64,000 nucleotides of DNA, taken from assembly GCA_963555705.1 (NCBI GenBank), contig OY743179.1, forward strand, positions 19,476,692-19,540,691, written 5' to 3'. This document shows positions 12,134-23,331 of this stretch, one piece after another; position 1 is the first letter of the stretch, and every line of letters starts with the position of its first letter. The notes beneath the pieces are model-generated. The model saw only the letters and a list, made by a program, of their open reading frames with translations, was not told where the DNA came from and ran no database searches. A program made the translations under genes and the position numbers. This DNA is from Ligustrum vulgare (taxonomy: Eukaryota > Streptophyta > Magnoliopsida > Lamiales > Oleaceae).

Positions 12134-12977
12134 TTTTTGTTCTTAAAGATGGGTCAGACTCATCAAAAGGAAAACAAAACGCAAAACGAAACTTTCAAAC
12201 CCACACTCGAAGATTAGAAATGGAAAAGTTTCGCACATACAAAGGAAAATAAATTTACCTTCAAAGAACGAACGTTCGAGATTGGACACTTGAAATGAGG
12301 AACACGCCCATGAAAGCTGTTGAACGGTAAAGACGGTTTGCTAGGTAGAAAATCCTTGAAGAGAAGACGCAAGACTTGCAAGAAAGAAAAAAAAACAATA
12401 CAACCTTTTGAGAGAGTGTTACTGAAAAAAATTCTGAGAAAATGGTAAATGGAGGATAATGAGACGAAGGAGGATTTATAGGGAACCTAATGATCTATAA
12501 CCTTTGGTCTTTGAGCTGTATGATTAATGTGGGTAACCCACGCCTCTTGGGGAATGGGCTAATCAAAGCGCCAGCTATCGGAGGAAGGGATGAAACTGTT
12601 CAGCTACCACAGTGAGTGCCACGTGTGGCAAAAATGTCACTCCCGTCACCTTTTATATTTCTTGGGAACCGATATCAGTAGCCCCTCTTCATTAAATAAG
12701 CCGCCTAAGATATGCGCTAGTGCGCCCCCAACCTTCACTTAAGAGGGAAAAGTCGAAGTAGGAGGTCGGTTGTACTATGAATCCGAACTTCCCATAAGGA
12801 ATGCTATTCCCGACCCTAAAAATCGCAGCGCTACATAGCGACTCCCAGCGAGCGGATGGCGGAATAATTGCAACATATTGGATATAACAAGTGATGAAAC
12901 TTGGACAACATTATTGCTGCGAAACTATGACAAATTCGATCCACCCATTAATGACCACATCGGATTTGAGGGACTAG
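12134..12977 (-). promoter_or_regulatory. upstream region of gypsy-1 antisense gene, and polypurine tract
   Basis: 844 bp without a convincing reading frame, between the antisense ATG and the 3' LTR. By position it should contain the antisense promoter and 5' UTR. No motif is clear enough to name. The plus-strand end, TTTGAGGGACTAG just before the LTR, is the likely polypurine tract for plus-strand DNA priming. Confidence 0.45.
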
Positions 12978-13672
12978 TGTTGAGATCGTACCCAAAATGT
13001 GGTACATTGGGCTACCAGTGAAGGCCCAATGAGGGCCCACGGACTTTAGCTCATGATTAGAAGTTCAAGATATCTCCTTGGACCAATGGCCGAGGTGGCT
13101 AAACACACGAGCTCCTCTGGCCGAACTGATTTGTGTCTAGCAGAGGCGCTTTATGCTTAGCCGAGGTGCTTATGGTGGCGCCTCGGATGTAAAGATGGGA
13201 CACGTGATGAAGTCAGAGATGTGACACCGCCTTTACCAAGATGTGATAGGCGCCCATCCCCTACGGGATGTAACAATGATTAGGTCAAAAAGCAAAGTTG
13301 TCCCCTTCAAGAGCTAGGGTGAATATACGTGTAAAAGTCCGCCATGTATCACAATCCAGGGCAACGAATCCTTCTATAAGTAAAGCACACTTGCCTCCAA
13401 GGAAAGGGTTGGTTTTGTTTTTAGCAATTTCATACTCTTAACTAAATATATTTCTCTCACTCCCTTTTCTCTCTTTTATGCACTTATATTTCCCGCACTC
13501 AAATTATATTTGTTGAACGTGGGCGCTGACTTTGGCATCAGAGTGCAAATGGGAGCCACCTGGCCCCCTTTACAAGCTGATTGTTTGTCACAGTGCGCAG
13601 GAGATCCACGTGTTCAAAAGAGAAGAGTTGAGACGTGTTGGTCCAAGGTCCAGCCGGATTTTGTGGTCAACA
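12978..13672 (+). repeat. gypsy-1 3' LTR
   Basis: 695 bp, same termini as the 5' copy. Compared with it there is an extra GCTTTATGCTTAGCCGAGGT-type segment near 13148-13170 and scattered substitutions. Followed directly by TCAGT and then by resumed copia-1 sequence. Confidence 0.93.
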
Positions 13673-13677
13673 TCAGT

Positions 13678-14700
13678 TTCTGAAATTAAAAAAACTGTTC
13701 TATGGCATAAAAGACTTTGACATTTAGGTGAAAAAGATTTAAAAGTACTTGAAAAGAAAGGTGTTTTTGGTAAAGATGCTTTACAAAAACTAGACTTTTG
13801 TGAAAAGTGTGTTTTGGGAAAACAGAAAAGAAGTTCTTTTGGTATAGGCATTTACAAGTCAAACAATATACTAGAATACCTGCATGTTGATTCGTAGGGG
13901 CTTGCCCCAGTTAACTCTGTTTCTAGTTTTAAATATTTCCTGGTTATAGTTGATTACTATTTTAGGAAAACTTGGGTTCATTTGTTGAAGTCTAAGGATG
14001 CTACTGTGTGGGTGTTTGAAAATTGGATTACTTTGATTCTAAATTTAAAAGATAGGTAGGTCAAAGTGATTAGGACAGATAACGACCTAGAATTTTGTAA
14101 TCAAGACTTTGATTCCTTCTATGGTAATCTAGGTATCCTTAGACATAGGACTGTTACATACAGTCCACAGTAAAATGGGGTTGCTGAGAGGGTGAATAGG
14201 ACACTGCTAGAAAGAACTAGGTGTCTGTTACTTGATTCAAACTAGCCAAAAAAAATTCTGCGGTGAAGCAGTTAAAATTAATTCATATCTGATCAACATT
14301 TCTCCCTGTAGTACTATTGATTTTAAATTACCTGATCAGATTTGGAATAATACTCTTCCTGATTTTTCAAAACTGAAAATTTTTTGCTGTGCAGCCTACT
14401 CAAACCAAACTGAAACCAAACTTGACTTCAGGTCTTTAAAATGTGTATTTCTGGGCTATGGAGAAGGGGTCAAGGGCTATAAACTGTGGTTGAAGGAATA
14501 AGGAGGTTACAGGGTTATTATAAGTAGGTCTATTATTTTTAAACTATTTTCCCTGTAAAGATGAAATTTTAGAAGATCCTCTCAGTGAAAATGATTTCCT
14601 CACTTTTAAGCTGAGTCCAATTAATTTGAGTGATGAAAATGATCTCCCCAATACTCAATTTCAGGTAGAGCAACCCCCCACGTTTTCAAAATAACAATCC
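13678..14700 (+). pseudogene. copia-1 integrase (decayed)
   Basis: Continues the frame interrupted at 1558: WHKRL, then a TGA, then HLGEKDLKVL and FCEKCVLGKQKR, the H2C2 zinc finger. The catalytic core follows: LHVDS with a TAG at 13896, WVHLLKSKDAT, RTDNDLEF (second Asp, about 14074) and GVAERVNRTLLERTR (Glu, about 14177). Further downstream is the FGCxAY-like region, here FCCAAYSNQ (about 14380-14412), and CVFLGYGEGVKGYKLW. Stops at several points show long decay. It would have inserted the cDNA copy. Confidence 0.85.
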
Positions 14701-15698
14701 TGAACCCGAGTCATCAAATTCTGTCCCTATTTCTAAAACTGTTCCTGAAACTGAATGGAGCTAAACTTAATCTTTAAAATTACCAGCTTCCTAGGGATAG
14801 AACTAGAAGAAAAATTAGACCTCCTCCAAGATTTGAAGATCCCAATTTTGTTTCCGCATTCACATATTCTGAGCCTTTACAGAATGAACCTAAATATTTT
14901 GAAGAAGCAATTTCTTCAACTGATTAAAAAATCTAGCTTGCAGCAATGTAAGAAGAAATGGATTCTCTTATTAAAAATGGCACTTGGATCTTAGTGGATA
15001 AGCCTGATAATAAACGAATAATTGACTGCAAATGGATTTTCAAAATAAAAGAAAGTGAGTATAAAGATATAAAACCTAGATATAGAGCTAGGCTAGTAGC
15101 GAAAAGGTTTTCACAAAAAGAAGGGATTGATTATAATGAAATTTTTCTCCAGTTGTTAAGTTTACTTCAATCAGAATTCTATTTGCCTTAGTTGGTCAAT
15201 TTAATTTAGAACTAGAACAAATGGATGTTAAAACTGCTTTTCTTTATAGTCATTTAGATTAAACCATTTACATGCATTAACTAAAGGTTTTGAAAAGAAA
15301 GGTAAATCTAATGTTTTCAGACCAGACCCGGGCATTGACCCGGCCGAGAGACTGGGTCAAGGGTCTAAGGGTCAACCAGGGGTCGACCCGGGCATTAATT
15401 AATATTAAAAAATATTAAAATTTCAAAAAAATAAAAAATATATAAAACATGGGTCTAGGTTGTCCGGGTCTCCCGAATCAACCCCGGTCATTGACTGGGT
15501 TTGACCCAACTGGGTTTTTAATGTGATTCGGCCCAATTTTTAGGTCGGGTCAAGGGTTTCTGGGTCGATTGGGTCGGGCTGGATTTGACAACATTGGGTA
15601 AATCTAACTTAATGTGTTTGCTGAAAAATCTATGTATGGTCTGAAACAAGCCCCTAGGCAATGGTACAGGAGATTTGATTCTTATATGCAAAGTCTTA
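14701..15698 (+). pseudogene. copia-1 reverse transcriptase, N-terminal half
   Basis: MDSLIKNGTWILVDKP (14958-15005), IDCKWIFKIK, ARLVAKRFSQKEGIDYNEIF and QMDVKTAFLYSHLD (about 15218-15260) are the start of a copia RT. A MITE (15310-15595) lies in the coding sequence; afterwards the line resumes with KGKSN, SLYGLKQAPRQWYRRF-like residues and SYMQSL. It stops at 15698, where the Harbinger element enters. The remainder, including the catalytic YVDD, is at 24542 onward. Frameshifts occur near 15155 and 15260. Confidence 0.85.
15310..15595. mobile_element. MITE of about 286 bp in copia-1 RT
   Basis: Interrupts the RT coding line. Left end AATGTTTTCAGACCAGACCC; the reverse complement of the right end is AATGTTGTCAAATCCAGCCC, so the terminal inverted repeats are imperfect. 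GGTAAATCT flanks it on both sides (15301-15309 and 15597-15605), a 9-10 bp target duplication. That length is usual for Mutator-like elements. It is rich in GGGTCGACCCGGG-like palindromes, with no coding capacity. Confidence 0.7.
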
Positions 15699-16234
15699 TG
15701 GGCCGTTCTCTTTGTATTTCGATTTTGAGCTTTGGATTTTGTTTTGAGTATTCTATTTCTGGGTATTTGTTTTGAGTTTTCTGAAAACATGTTCTCTTTA
15801 TAATTTTTCAAAATGGTTTTCAAAAATAGAAAACTGAAAAATGAGTTTACTTTGTAATTTTCTGATATAATTATTTTGTGATATTTTATATGTACAAAAA
15901 TGTTGAGTTGTTGAATTACATTAATTTTAATGTCAATGTATCGGTCAACTCTCTATTTAACAAACGTTTTGTTACTCTAGCAAGTAGTAAAACTTCAAAT
16001 ATAAACTATGTAATATATATTACTTCATATCTTGGAGAGTAGTTCAATTGTAATAACGTCGAGCAACTGTCTATGGATTAAAAGACAACATACACCAGTG
16101 ATAGACAGTGGGAAAACATGAGAAAAAATTCGTGAAATGGGCAAAATAAGCACAATTCGCTAATAAAAAAAAAGTTAATTCAAGAGTCTCAAAATATTTT
16201 AATGCATTTAAGCACGTCTCCTCGAATACTCATT

Positions 16235-16925
16235 TCACATATGAGTAGCTATGTCATCTCTGATTTGTGTCATTTGAGATGTTTGACTAACATCAAATTG
16301 TATAGCATCTTGAGCTTCACTGGACTCTGGCACTTCTGGGAATATCATGTTCTCTACTGAGTACTCGGTGAACAATCTGTCTAGAGCATGCTCCTGGCGA
16401 ATGAAATTATGTATTGCGCAGCATGCGGTTTGAATTTGTCTTTGCCTTGTTAGCGGGTAATTGGTAATATACTTCAAGATAGGAAATCCATCCTTTAAAA
16501 CTCCAATGGAACGTTTAATAATGTTACGACATGAGGAGTGTCTATAGTTGAACAGTTCTTCCTTTCCACGTGGCCTTTCATGTCCTACATAATCACGGAG
16601 ATGGTATCTACGTCCTCTATACGGAGCAAGAAAACCAAGCATATTAGAGTAGCCGGAGTCCACAAGGTAAAATTGGTCTATCAAAAAAATGAAATGATTA
16701 AATATTTTAATTAAAGCGGAAAAACTATTTATGAAAGCAACGAATATATCATCTCATACCTCCTTGAGGCATTGGAAAGTTGTTTGAAGGTCGTGTTACC
16801 GCATGAATGAAAACTTGCGAATCATTGGCAGTACCTTCCCATCCAGCATAATAATAATGAATTGCATTGCAGGCTTAGGCCAAGCGAAACAAAAGTTGGA
16901 CGGCTTCCAACCTAGATGAATAAAA
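16235..16925 (-). pseudogene. PIF/Harbinger transposase, C-terminal part (DDE_Tnp_4)
   Basis: Main exon 16684-16235 reads FYLVDSGYSNMLGFLAPYRG, HLRDYV, ELFNYRHSSCRNIIKRSIGV and LKDGFPIL, the strongly conserved C-terminal half of the plant Harbinger nuclease; DSGY holds a catalytic Asp. Upstream on the same strand (about 16880-16765) HYYYAGWEGTANDSQVF and FPMPQGG match the adjoining part. Between them lies a likely intron with donor GGAG/GTATGAG and acceptor GATAG/ACC. The first catalytic Asp region is not seen because sequence degrades before copia-2. The protein ends with a TAG-free acidic tail and stop at 16235. Related host protein: HARBI1. Confidence 0.88.
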
Positions 16926-17192
16926 CCTTTTTCTTAGAAGTGTGACCAAGAATAAATAAACAAGTAAAAATGGAGGGAAGTGAAATATGGTTTAATCAGT
17001 GCAAATTCAATGGCATATAATAGGTATAGTAATTGCAATCTTCAACATATTACAGCAAGGAAAAAAGAAGAGAAAGGACAGCAAATCAGTAACATGAACT
17101 ATCCTGCCCGTAATATGTGATAGTAATTGCAATCCTCAACACAAAATAGAACCAAGTACAACCTCTTATTGAAAGTTTTCATTAGATACAAA

Positions 17193-17645
17193 TGTAAGGA
17201 TTTTAATCAATCGTGTGGGCTTATATGTGAATTATTGTGTATTGAATAAAAGGCTATCAAATTTGGTTAAGCCCATTTAAAGTGATCTAATAAGGATTTT
17301 ATATATATCGGGCTTTAATGCATCTAATTAATGTATAGAATTTTATGTGTAGATACCAGGGCATTACCTAATTCATGATGGACCGGATTAAGTTAACTGG
17401 CAATTCAGTATATAAAGTCGGTTATGGTCCCTGAATCGTACGTATTGTTCATTCCCTTTGACATCCCATCATCAGAGAGAAAATAAGGACTACGTATTGA
17501 TTTAGAAGATCCAACCGTAAAATCGTTAATATTGAATCATGTTTGATTAAGGTACGCTTCCACTTCAGTTATTTAATTCTTGATAATTCAGTATGATGAT
17601 TTTTGAATCATAGATAAACAATTATCTGTGATAAATTTTCTAACA
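17193..17645 (+). repeat. copia-2 5' LTR
   Basis: 453 bp, TG...CA. It contains AGTATATAAAGTCGG near 17408, a TATA-box-like element, consistent with an LTR promoter. Confidence 0.95.
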
Positions 17646-17647
17646 AG

Positions 17648-17659
17648 TGGTATCAGAGC
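17648..17659 (+). other. copia-2 primer binding site (initiator Met tRNA)
   Basis: TGGTATCAGAGC, complementary to the 3' end of plant initiator methionine tRNA, two bases after the LTR. This is the standard copia minus-strand primer site. Confidence 0.95.
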
Positions 17660-18411
17660 CAATCATCGTGTTGATTATTAGATCTGGGTTTAATTGTATG
17701 ATTTAGATTGAGAGAATCTGAAAATTTTGTCTACGGCCGAATTTATATGCTTAAACTCTTACTGCAAAATGGATTCAGATTCGGTTGTGGGATTATGGGT
17801 TTGGTTCTTGCGTGTATATATATTGAAATTAGGTGATGGAAATCGGATTTAAGTGTACAGCATGTATGTATATGCGCAATCAGGTTTCAAAATTGAACAT
17901 ATAGAATCTGTGACTATATGTATATGCCTTTCGAATTCAGATTTGGAATTTGTGTATGGTTGAAATTGAATTTTCTGTGTGTATGTATATGTTCCTGTAT
18001 GTATATATTTTTCGAGATTAAGATATGGATTCAATTTGAACATTTGGGAATATGTATTGTGGTAGAATTTTTGGCTGTGAATTTGTAATGTATCGTGTAT
18101 GAATGATGTTGGGTATGGTTGAGGTATGACCGGCGAATTTGGCTGCGCGCGGCGTCACACCCGATGGGCTGCAGCGTCGCACACAGCAACGCTGTGATTC
18201 TGGATTGCAGCGCTGGGAATGACGCTGCAAGCGGAGGAACGCCGGTTGTGGCGTCGCTATCTCCGGGATGGGCGGCTGCGGCGGTTAGGGTTTCAAAACC
18301 CTAGCTGCAAATCGATTTTGAGACAGGGGGTTGTACGGGAAATATGAAGTCTTCAGGGGCTATTGTGCAATTTTTGGGAAATTATGGTTAATTGCACAAT
18401 CAGATCCCCTA

Positions 18412-18960
18412 ATCTTGTTAAGAAATTAAAGTTAATCCCTGAAAGTTATGAAATTTCTTATTAAGCCCCTAAGGTTATAAATTATTAAAGTTGGGCTTAT
18501 AAAAGTTCCTGATTTTATATTTTAGCCCCTGAAGTTTGAAAATTTTCTAATCCAGTCCCTAATGTTTGAGAATTTCCAAAATTGGTCCCTAAAGCTTGAA
18601 AATTCTCTAATTTGGTCCCTTAAAGTTTGAAGATTTTCATTTTCAGTCCTTAAAGTTTGAAAATCTTCTAATTCAATCCCTAAAGTTTGGAAATCTTCTA
18701 AATTGATCCTTCAAGTTTGAAAATTTTCTAATTCAGTCCTTAAAGTTCCCAAATTCACTATTTTAGACCTCTAAAGTTTGTTTTTCTTTCAAATTGGGAC
18801 CTAAAGTTTAAAACTTCTCTAAATTGGCCAATAAGGTTTTGGAAAAATTGTAATTTAAGCCCTTCAAGCTTAAAACTTCACATAATTGGCCACCTAAGGT
18901 TTAAGAATATTGCAATTGACTCTCTCAACTTAAGGATTGCTTTATTCTAAAGTTTTGAAT
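18412..18960 (+). repeat. degenerate tandem repeat in copia-2 leader
   Basis: About a dozen diverged units of 35-40 bp built on CCCTAAAGTTTGAAAATT followed by CTAATTCAGT. It lies in the long untranslated leader. The stretch before it (18119-18304) is GC-rich and gives a spurious reading frame only. Confidence 0.8.
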
Positions 18961-19138
18961 TCTATAATTCAAATCCTAAAGTCAAATATAGATGCAAATC
19001 AATGGATTTCAATTTCAAATTTTGGTACTACGGACTCTTTTGAGAGATATAATATTCGAAAGTGAGTTAGTTGAAGCAACATGTTGCCAAAGCAACCTCT
19101 CTTGTGAATATTAATTAACTTTGAATATTAGAAGGTAT

Positions 19139-19535
19139 TTGTGTGTGTTATTCATTGCGGATATTGATCGGCCCAAAGGAAGGTCAATATTTGGCTCGAA
19201 TTTCACATGCACCAGTGGTGTTAAACACATGGCAATTATTTGGTTTAACGTGTGACCAATAAATCGGTCAAAAGAAAGGTTTATTGGTTAACATGTCTTA
19301 TTGTCAGTGTTTGATCACTACACCAAGGGAAAATTAGGTGTTTGTGTATTATTTCATGCGGATATTGATCGGCCCAAAGGAAGGTCAATATTTGGCTCGA
19401 ATTTCACATGAATTTGTGGTGATAAATACGTGACGGTTATTTGGTTTTACGTGTGATCAATAAATCGGTCCAAAGAAAGGTTTGTTGGTTGACATGTCTT
19501 ACTATCAGTGTTTGATTACTACACCAAGAGTACCG
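19139..19535 (+). repeat. 200-bp tandem duplication in copia-2 leader
   Basis: Two copies, with GCGGATATTGATCGGCCCAA at 19157 and again at 19358, a spacing of 201 bp. Both continue through AAGGAAGGTCAATATTTGGC and the later CACTACACCAAG. Roughly 85-90 percent similar by eye, non-coding. Confidence 0.9.
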
Positions 19536-19729
19536 CTTATAAGTCAATATTTCTGTCCAAAGACTAAATATTGATGTTGTGCTAGGTATCTTGTGATGGG
19601 CCCTACCATTGTTTGAAAGTATGATTTGCATAATAAGGTATTTATGTGAGCTATTTTGTTTAAGTGTTCTCTATTCGGTTTCAGATTCTGCTAGCAGTAT
19701 ATCTACAAGCTCAAATTTAATCCCTGTAT

Positions 19730-20518
19730 TTATGGAACAAAATTCAAGGATCAAAACAAGAACATTAACTTTTCGTTGGCTGCATGGATCTAGACCGTGT
19801 ACTAAGGATTGAGCAACCGCTCCTCTGACGGATGAAAGTTCATATAATCAAAGGAGGAACTTTGAGAAGTGAGATTGCTCATGTCGCATGAGTCTCATGA
19901 TCATTAAGTGCGGCATTCCGGAAGCCTTTAGTGGCACAGTATCTGAGGAGGTAAATGATGCCAATGAATTCCTTGCCGAAATTAAGAAACGTTTTGCGAA
20001 AAACGATAAGGCTGAAACAAGCACGCTTATGCAAAGCTTGATTTCAATAAAGTATAAAGGCATTGGGAAAATATGGGAGTACATCATGTAGATGTCTCAC
20101 ACTGTTTCAAAACTTAAGGAACTAAAACTCGACTTGTCTAGTGACTTGCTCGTGCATTTGGTATTGATATCGCTTCCTGTACAATATAGTTAATTTAAGG
20201 TTAGTTATAACTGTCAAAGTAGAAATGGACTCTCAATGAGCTCATTTCATAGTGTGCAAGCTTCTTGCACAATTCAGTCAATTTAAGGTCAGTTGTAACT
20301 ATCAAAGGGAGAAATTAACTCTAAATGAGCTCATTCTATTTTGTGAGCAAGAGGAAGAAAAGTTGAAGCAAGACAGAACTGAAAGTGTTCACTTGGTAAA
20401 CACCTCTAAAGATAAGGGCAAGAAAGCAAATAAAGAAAATAAAGTTGTTAAGGGTTCTAAACAAAAGAAACCACATAAAGAAATTGGACTTCTAAACAGT
20501 AAGCAGCTACTTTATTGA
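19730..20518 (+). pseudogene. copia-2 Gag
   Basis: IPEAFSGTVSEEVNDANEFL with EIKKRFAKNDKAETSTLMQS (19909-20030) and WEYIM, MSHTVSKLKELKLDLSSDLL are the capsid region of a common plant copia Gag family. A TAG at 20089-20091 and a later stop break it. An 88-bp direct duplication (20173-20260 and 20261-20348) repeats the QFSQFKVSCNYQREKLTLNE segment; 88 is not a multiple of three, so the copy also shifts frame. The Lys-rich C-terminus is present but no zinc knuckle is seen before coding sequence is lost. Confidence 0.8.
20173..20348 (+). repeat. 88-bp tandem duplication in copia-2 gag
   Basis: CTTCCTGTACAATATAGTTA at 20173 and CTTCTTGCACAATTCAGTCA at 20261 start the two units. Each runs through AATGAGCTCATT. 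The copies have diverged considerably. Confidence 0.85.
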
Positions 20519-20559
20519 TTATTCTGAGTAATCGAGGGGCTATTAATTTTATGATTCCA

Positions 20560-22450
20560 CACTTAAGTCAACTTTTGAAACGGGAAATGCAACATTTTTG
20601 AAGATGTTGAGTTTGGGGGAGAAATAAGGTTAGAGATATTGTCTTTAAGGAAGAAGTTGAGGAATGATCGGCTTCGATTCCTATTGTTGCTTTTGACAAT
20701 GTGCAAGTTTTTATGCATTTCATTGATCAACAAGCATATCCGGAACCTCAATTCGACAATATTGAAGAACCTCCCATCTAAAATAAGGTAAATTTCAGAA
20801 GTACAAACTTAATAACCTTAATAACCAAAGTCATTAAGGAGATCCAATAGAGAAAGAGAAAAATGTTATTCCGAATAATTTAAATAGTATTTTTCCAAGA
20901 ACATAAGGAAATAATGGAATGGTGGAAAATGGTCCAATCAATTTCATCAGGCCATGCAGGGTTCTAACTCTCAGAAGTGGATTGATGTCGTAAATAAGGA
21001 GTATAAGCATATGCAAGACAATAAAGTTTGGGATCTTGTCCCATTACCAGAAGGTGCGAAGTCCATTGGTCTTAAATGGATTTTTAAACCAAGAGGGATT
21101 CGAAAAGTAATGTGGAAAGATATAAAGTTCGTCTTGTATCTAAATGCTTTATATAGAATGATGACATTGATTATAAAGAGACTTTCCCTTTGGTTTCTAC
21201 GAAAGACTCTTTCAGGAAAGTCAGGTTGTTGCACATTTTGACCTCGAGTTACATCAAATGAATGTTAAGACGACGTTTCTCAATGGAGACATTGATGAGA
21301 CGATTTTCAAATTAAAGAAATCCATTTATGTGCTCAAGCCAGCTTCTCCTTAAGGGTAATACAAATTTCATCAAGTAATTATCTCATTTGGTCTTGAGAT
21401 TAATGCTGTTGATGGTTGTGTGTATTACAAGTTCAGTGGAAGTAAATATATTTTCTTGGTTTTGTATGTTGACAACATATCGCTTGCCACCAATGATATA
21501 TGCATGTCACATAAAATTATGAGATTTTTTGTCAAGGAATTTTGAGATTAAAAATCTTGGTGACGTCTCTTTTGTATTAGGAATTCAGATACACCGGGAT
21601 TGTTCTCGAGGTATTCTTGAATTGTTACAAAAGGGCTATATCGATAAAGTACTTAAGAGGTTTGGCATGCAAGACAGTAAATCAGGGGAAACCTCTATCG
21701 CTAAGGGAGACAAATTCAGTCTCAACCAATGCCCGAAAAGTGATCTTGAAGTTAAGGAAATGCAGAAGATCTCATATAGTTTAGCTATAGGAAATCTGAA
21801 GTATATTCAGGTTTGTACGCGTCCAGATATTGCGTACATTGTTGGGATGCTAATGAGATATTTACGTAACCCTGGGATGAATCATTTGAAAAGCAGTCAA
21901 ACATGGGTTATAAGGTATTTAAAGAGAACAAAAGATTACATGCTCACATACAGAAAATCGGATCAGTTGGAGATCATATGGTATTATGATTCCGATTTTG
22001 CTAGATGCCAAGAAAGTAAAAGATCCACATCAGGATACATTTATCTGCTATTTGGAGGAGCTATTTCCGGAAGGAGTGCTTAACAAACACTTTAGCTTCT
22101 TTCACTTGGTAGCACAGTTTGTAACAATTTTGGGGGCATCTAATTATGGAATATAGCTGCGAAATTTTGTCACTGGGCTGCGTATTCTGTAGGTATAGAA
22201 AGACCACTAAAGTTATATTGTGACAATAACTCAGCAGATTTATATTCCAGTAACAACAGGAGCTCAACTAAGTCAAAATACATTGACATAAGTTCCTGGT
22301 TGTGAAGGATACAGTTTAGAGTGGACACGTGTCAATAAGAGTACATTGGGACAAACTCCATAATTGCGGATCCACTTACTAAAGTATTACAACCCAAGGT
22401 CTTTCATGAGCACAATACTCATATGGATGTTGTATTTCTTAAGGATATTT
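20560..22450 (+). pseudogene. copia-2 reverse transcriptase and RNase H
   Basis: After a linker remnant (about 20675-20780) the RT starts with QKWIDVVNKEYKHMQDNKVW (20981-21040), LKWIFK, HQMNVKTTFLNGDIDET, and FGLEI. The active site at 21465-21476 reads YVDN rather than YVDD, so one of the two metal-binding Asp residues is lost. RT C-terminus and RNase H follow at 21529-22083 (FVLGIQIHRD, VCTRPDIAYIVGML, YYDSDFARCQESKRSTSGYI) and the usual terminal IADPLTK is at 22363-22383. Multiple shifts. Protease and integrase are absent. Confidence 0.87.
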
Positions 22451-22873
22451 GGTTTCAGTGGGAGTTTGTATTTTGGGTGCATTAAACACATTTACTGTCT
22501 TTTTGGATACGGTTTAAAGTTAAAGCTATTTACAACTGTATGGTTTCAGGTTTATTATCTCTGAACTCGTTTGAGGATGATCTCACTAAAGTTGGACCAG
22601 TTAGAAATAGGCATGTTGAAGATCACATTACATGTAATTTTCATGCTACACATCCATACTTGATCAATGTCATTCAGTTATGTCGATATACGTGACCATT
22701 GATAGGTTTAGTTACGATTAATGTAATGAAAGCCGCTTTGATCCTATGTTGATATAATTGATGGACCGGATTGTTTGGGGATGCATCCAGTAATGATAGC
22801 AAAATTCTGAGTACTCATAAGGTTATGATTGATACACAATTGTAAGGTTACACATATAGCTCAAGTGGGAGAT
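22451..22873 (+). other. copia-2 3' untranslated part and polypurine tract
   Basis: Non-coding remainder after the RNase H line. It ends in CAAGTGGGAGAT (about 22862-22873), the polypurine tract that primes plus-strand synthesis at the 3' LTR. Confidence 0.75.
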
Positions 22874-23326
22874 TGTAAGGATTTTAATCAATCGTGTGAA
22901 CTTATATGTAAATTATTGTGTATTGAATAAAAGGCTATCAAATTTGGTTAAGTCCATTTAAAGTGATCTAATAAGGATTTTATATATATCGGGCTTTAAT
23001 GCATCTAATTAATGTATAGGCTTTTATGTGTAGATACCAGACCATTACCTAATTCATGATGGACCGGATTAGGTTAACTGGCAATTCAGTATATAAAGTC
23101 GGTTATAGTCCCTGAATCGTACGTATTGTTCATTCCCTTTGACATCCCATCATCAGAGAAAAAATAAGGACTACGTATTGATTTAGAAGATCCAACCGTA
23201 AAATCGTTAATCGTGAATCATGTTTGATTAAGGTACGCTTTCGCTTCAGTTATTTAATTCTTGATAATTCAGCATGATGATTTTTGAATCATAGATAAAC
23301 AATTATCTGTGATAAATTTTCTAACA
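22874..23326 (+). repeat. copia-2 3' LTR
   Basis: 453 bp, same ends as the 5' LTR, followed directly by ACAAA. Confidence 0.95.
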
Positions 23327-23331
23327 ACAAA

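Larger units (their letters stand above)
1559..13672 (+). mobile_element. gypsy-1: Tat-lineage Ty3/gypsy retrotransposon, 12.1 kb, nested in copia-1
   Basis: Bounded by two LTRs starting TGTTGAGAT and ending GGTCAACA. Flanking 5-mers are GCAGT (1554-1558) and TCAGT (13673-13677), a TSD with one mismatch. Order inside: primer binding site, leader tandem repeat, gag, protease, RT-RNase H, a second RNase H-like domain, integrase, an antisense multi-exon gene, 3' LTR. The second RNase H before integrase, the large size and the antisense gene place it in the Tat lineage of plant Ty3/gypsy. LTRs differ by a few percent and by a roughly 20-bp extra segment in the 3' copy. Coding regions carry many stops and shifts, so it is not autonomous. 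Confidence 0.93.
17193..23326 (+). mobile_element. copia-2: Ty1/copia element with internal deletion, 6.1 kb
   Basis: LTRs of equal length (453 bp) at 17193-17645 and 22874-23326, beginning TGTAAGGATT and ending TTTCTAACA. A perfect ACAAA target duplication flanks them (17188-17192, 23327-23331). Primer site TGGTATCAGAGC follows the 5' LTR and CAAGTGGGAGA precedes the 3' LTR. LTRs differ at roughly 15 sites by eye. Gag and RT-RNase H remain; most of protease and integrase is gone between about 20520 and 20950. It sits inside the Harbinger transposon, so it is the youngest event in this nest. Confidence 0.95.

Noticed and set aside
18119..18304. GC-rich frame in copia-2 leader
   Set aside because: Open by base composition only; leader position and no homology.
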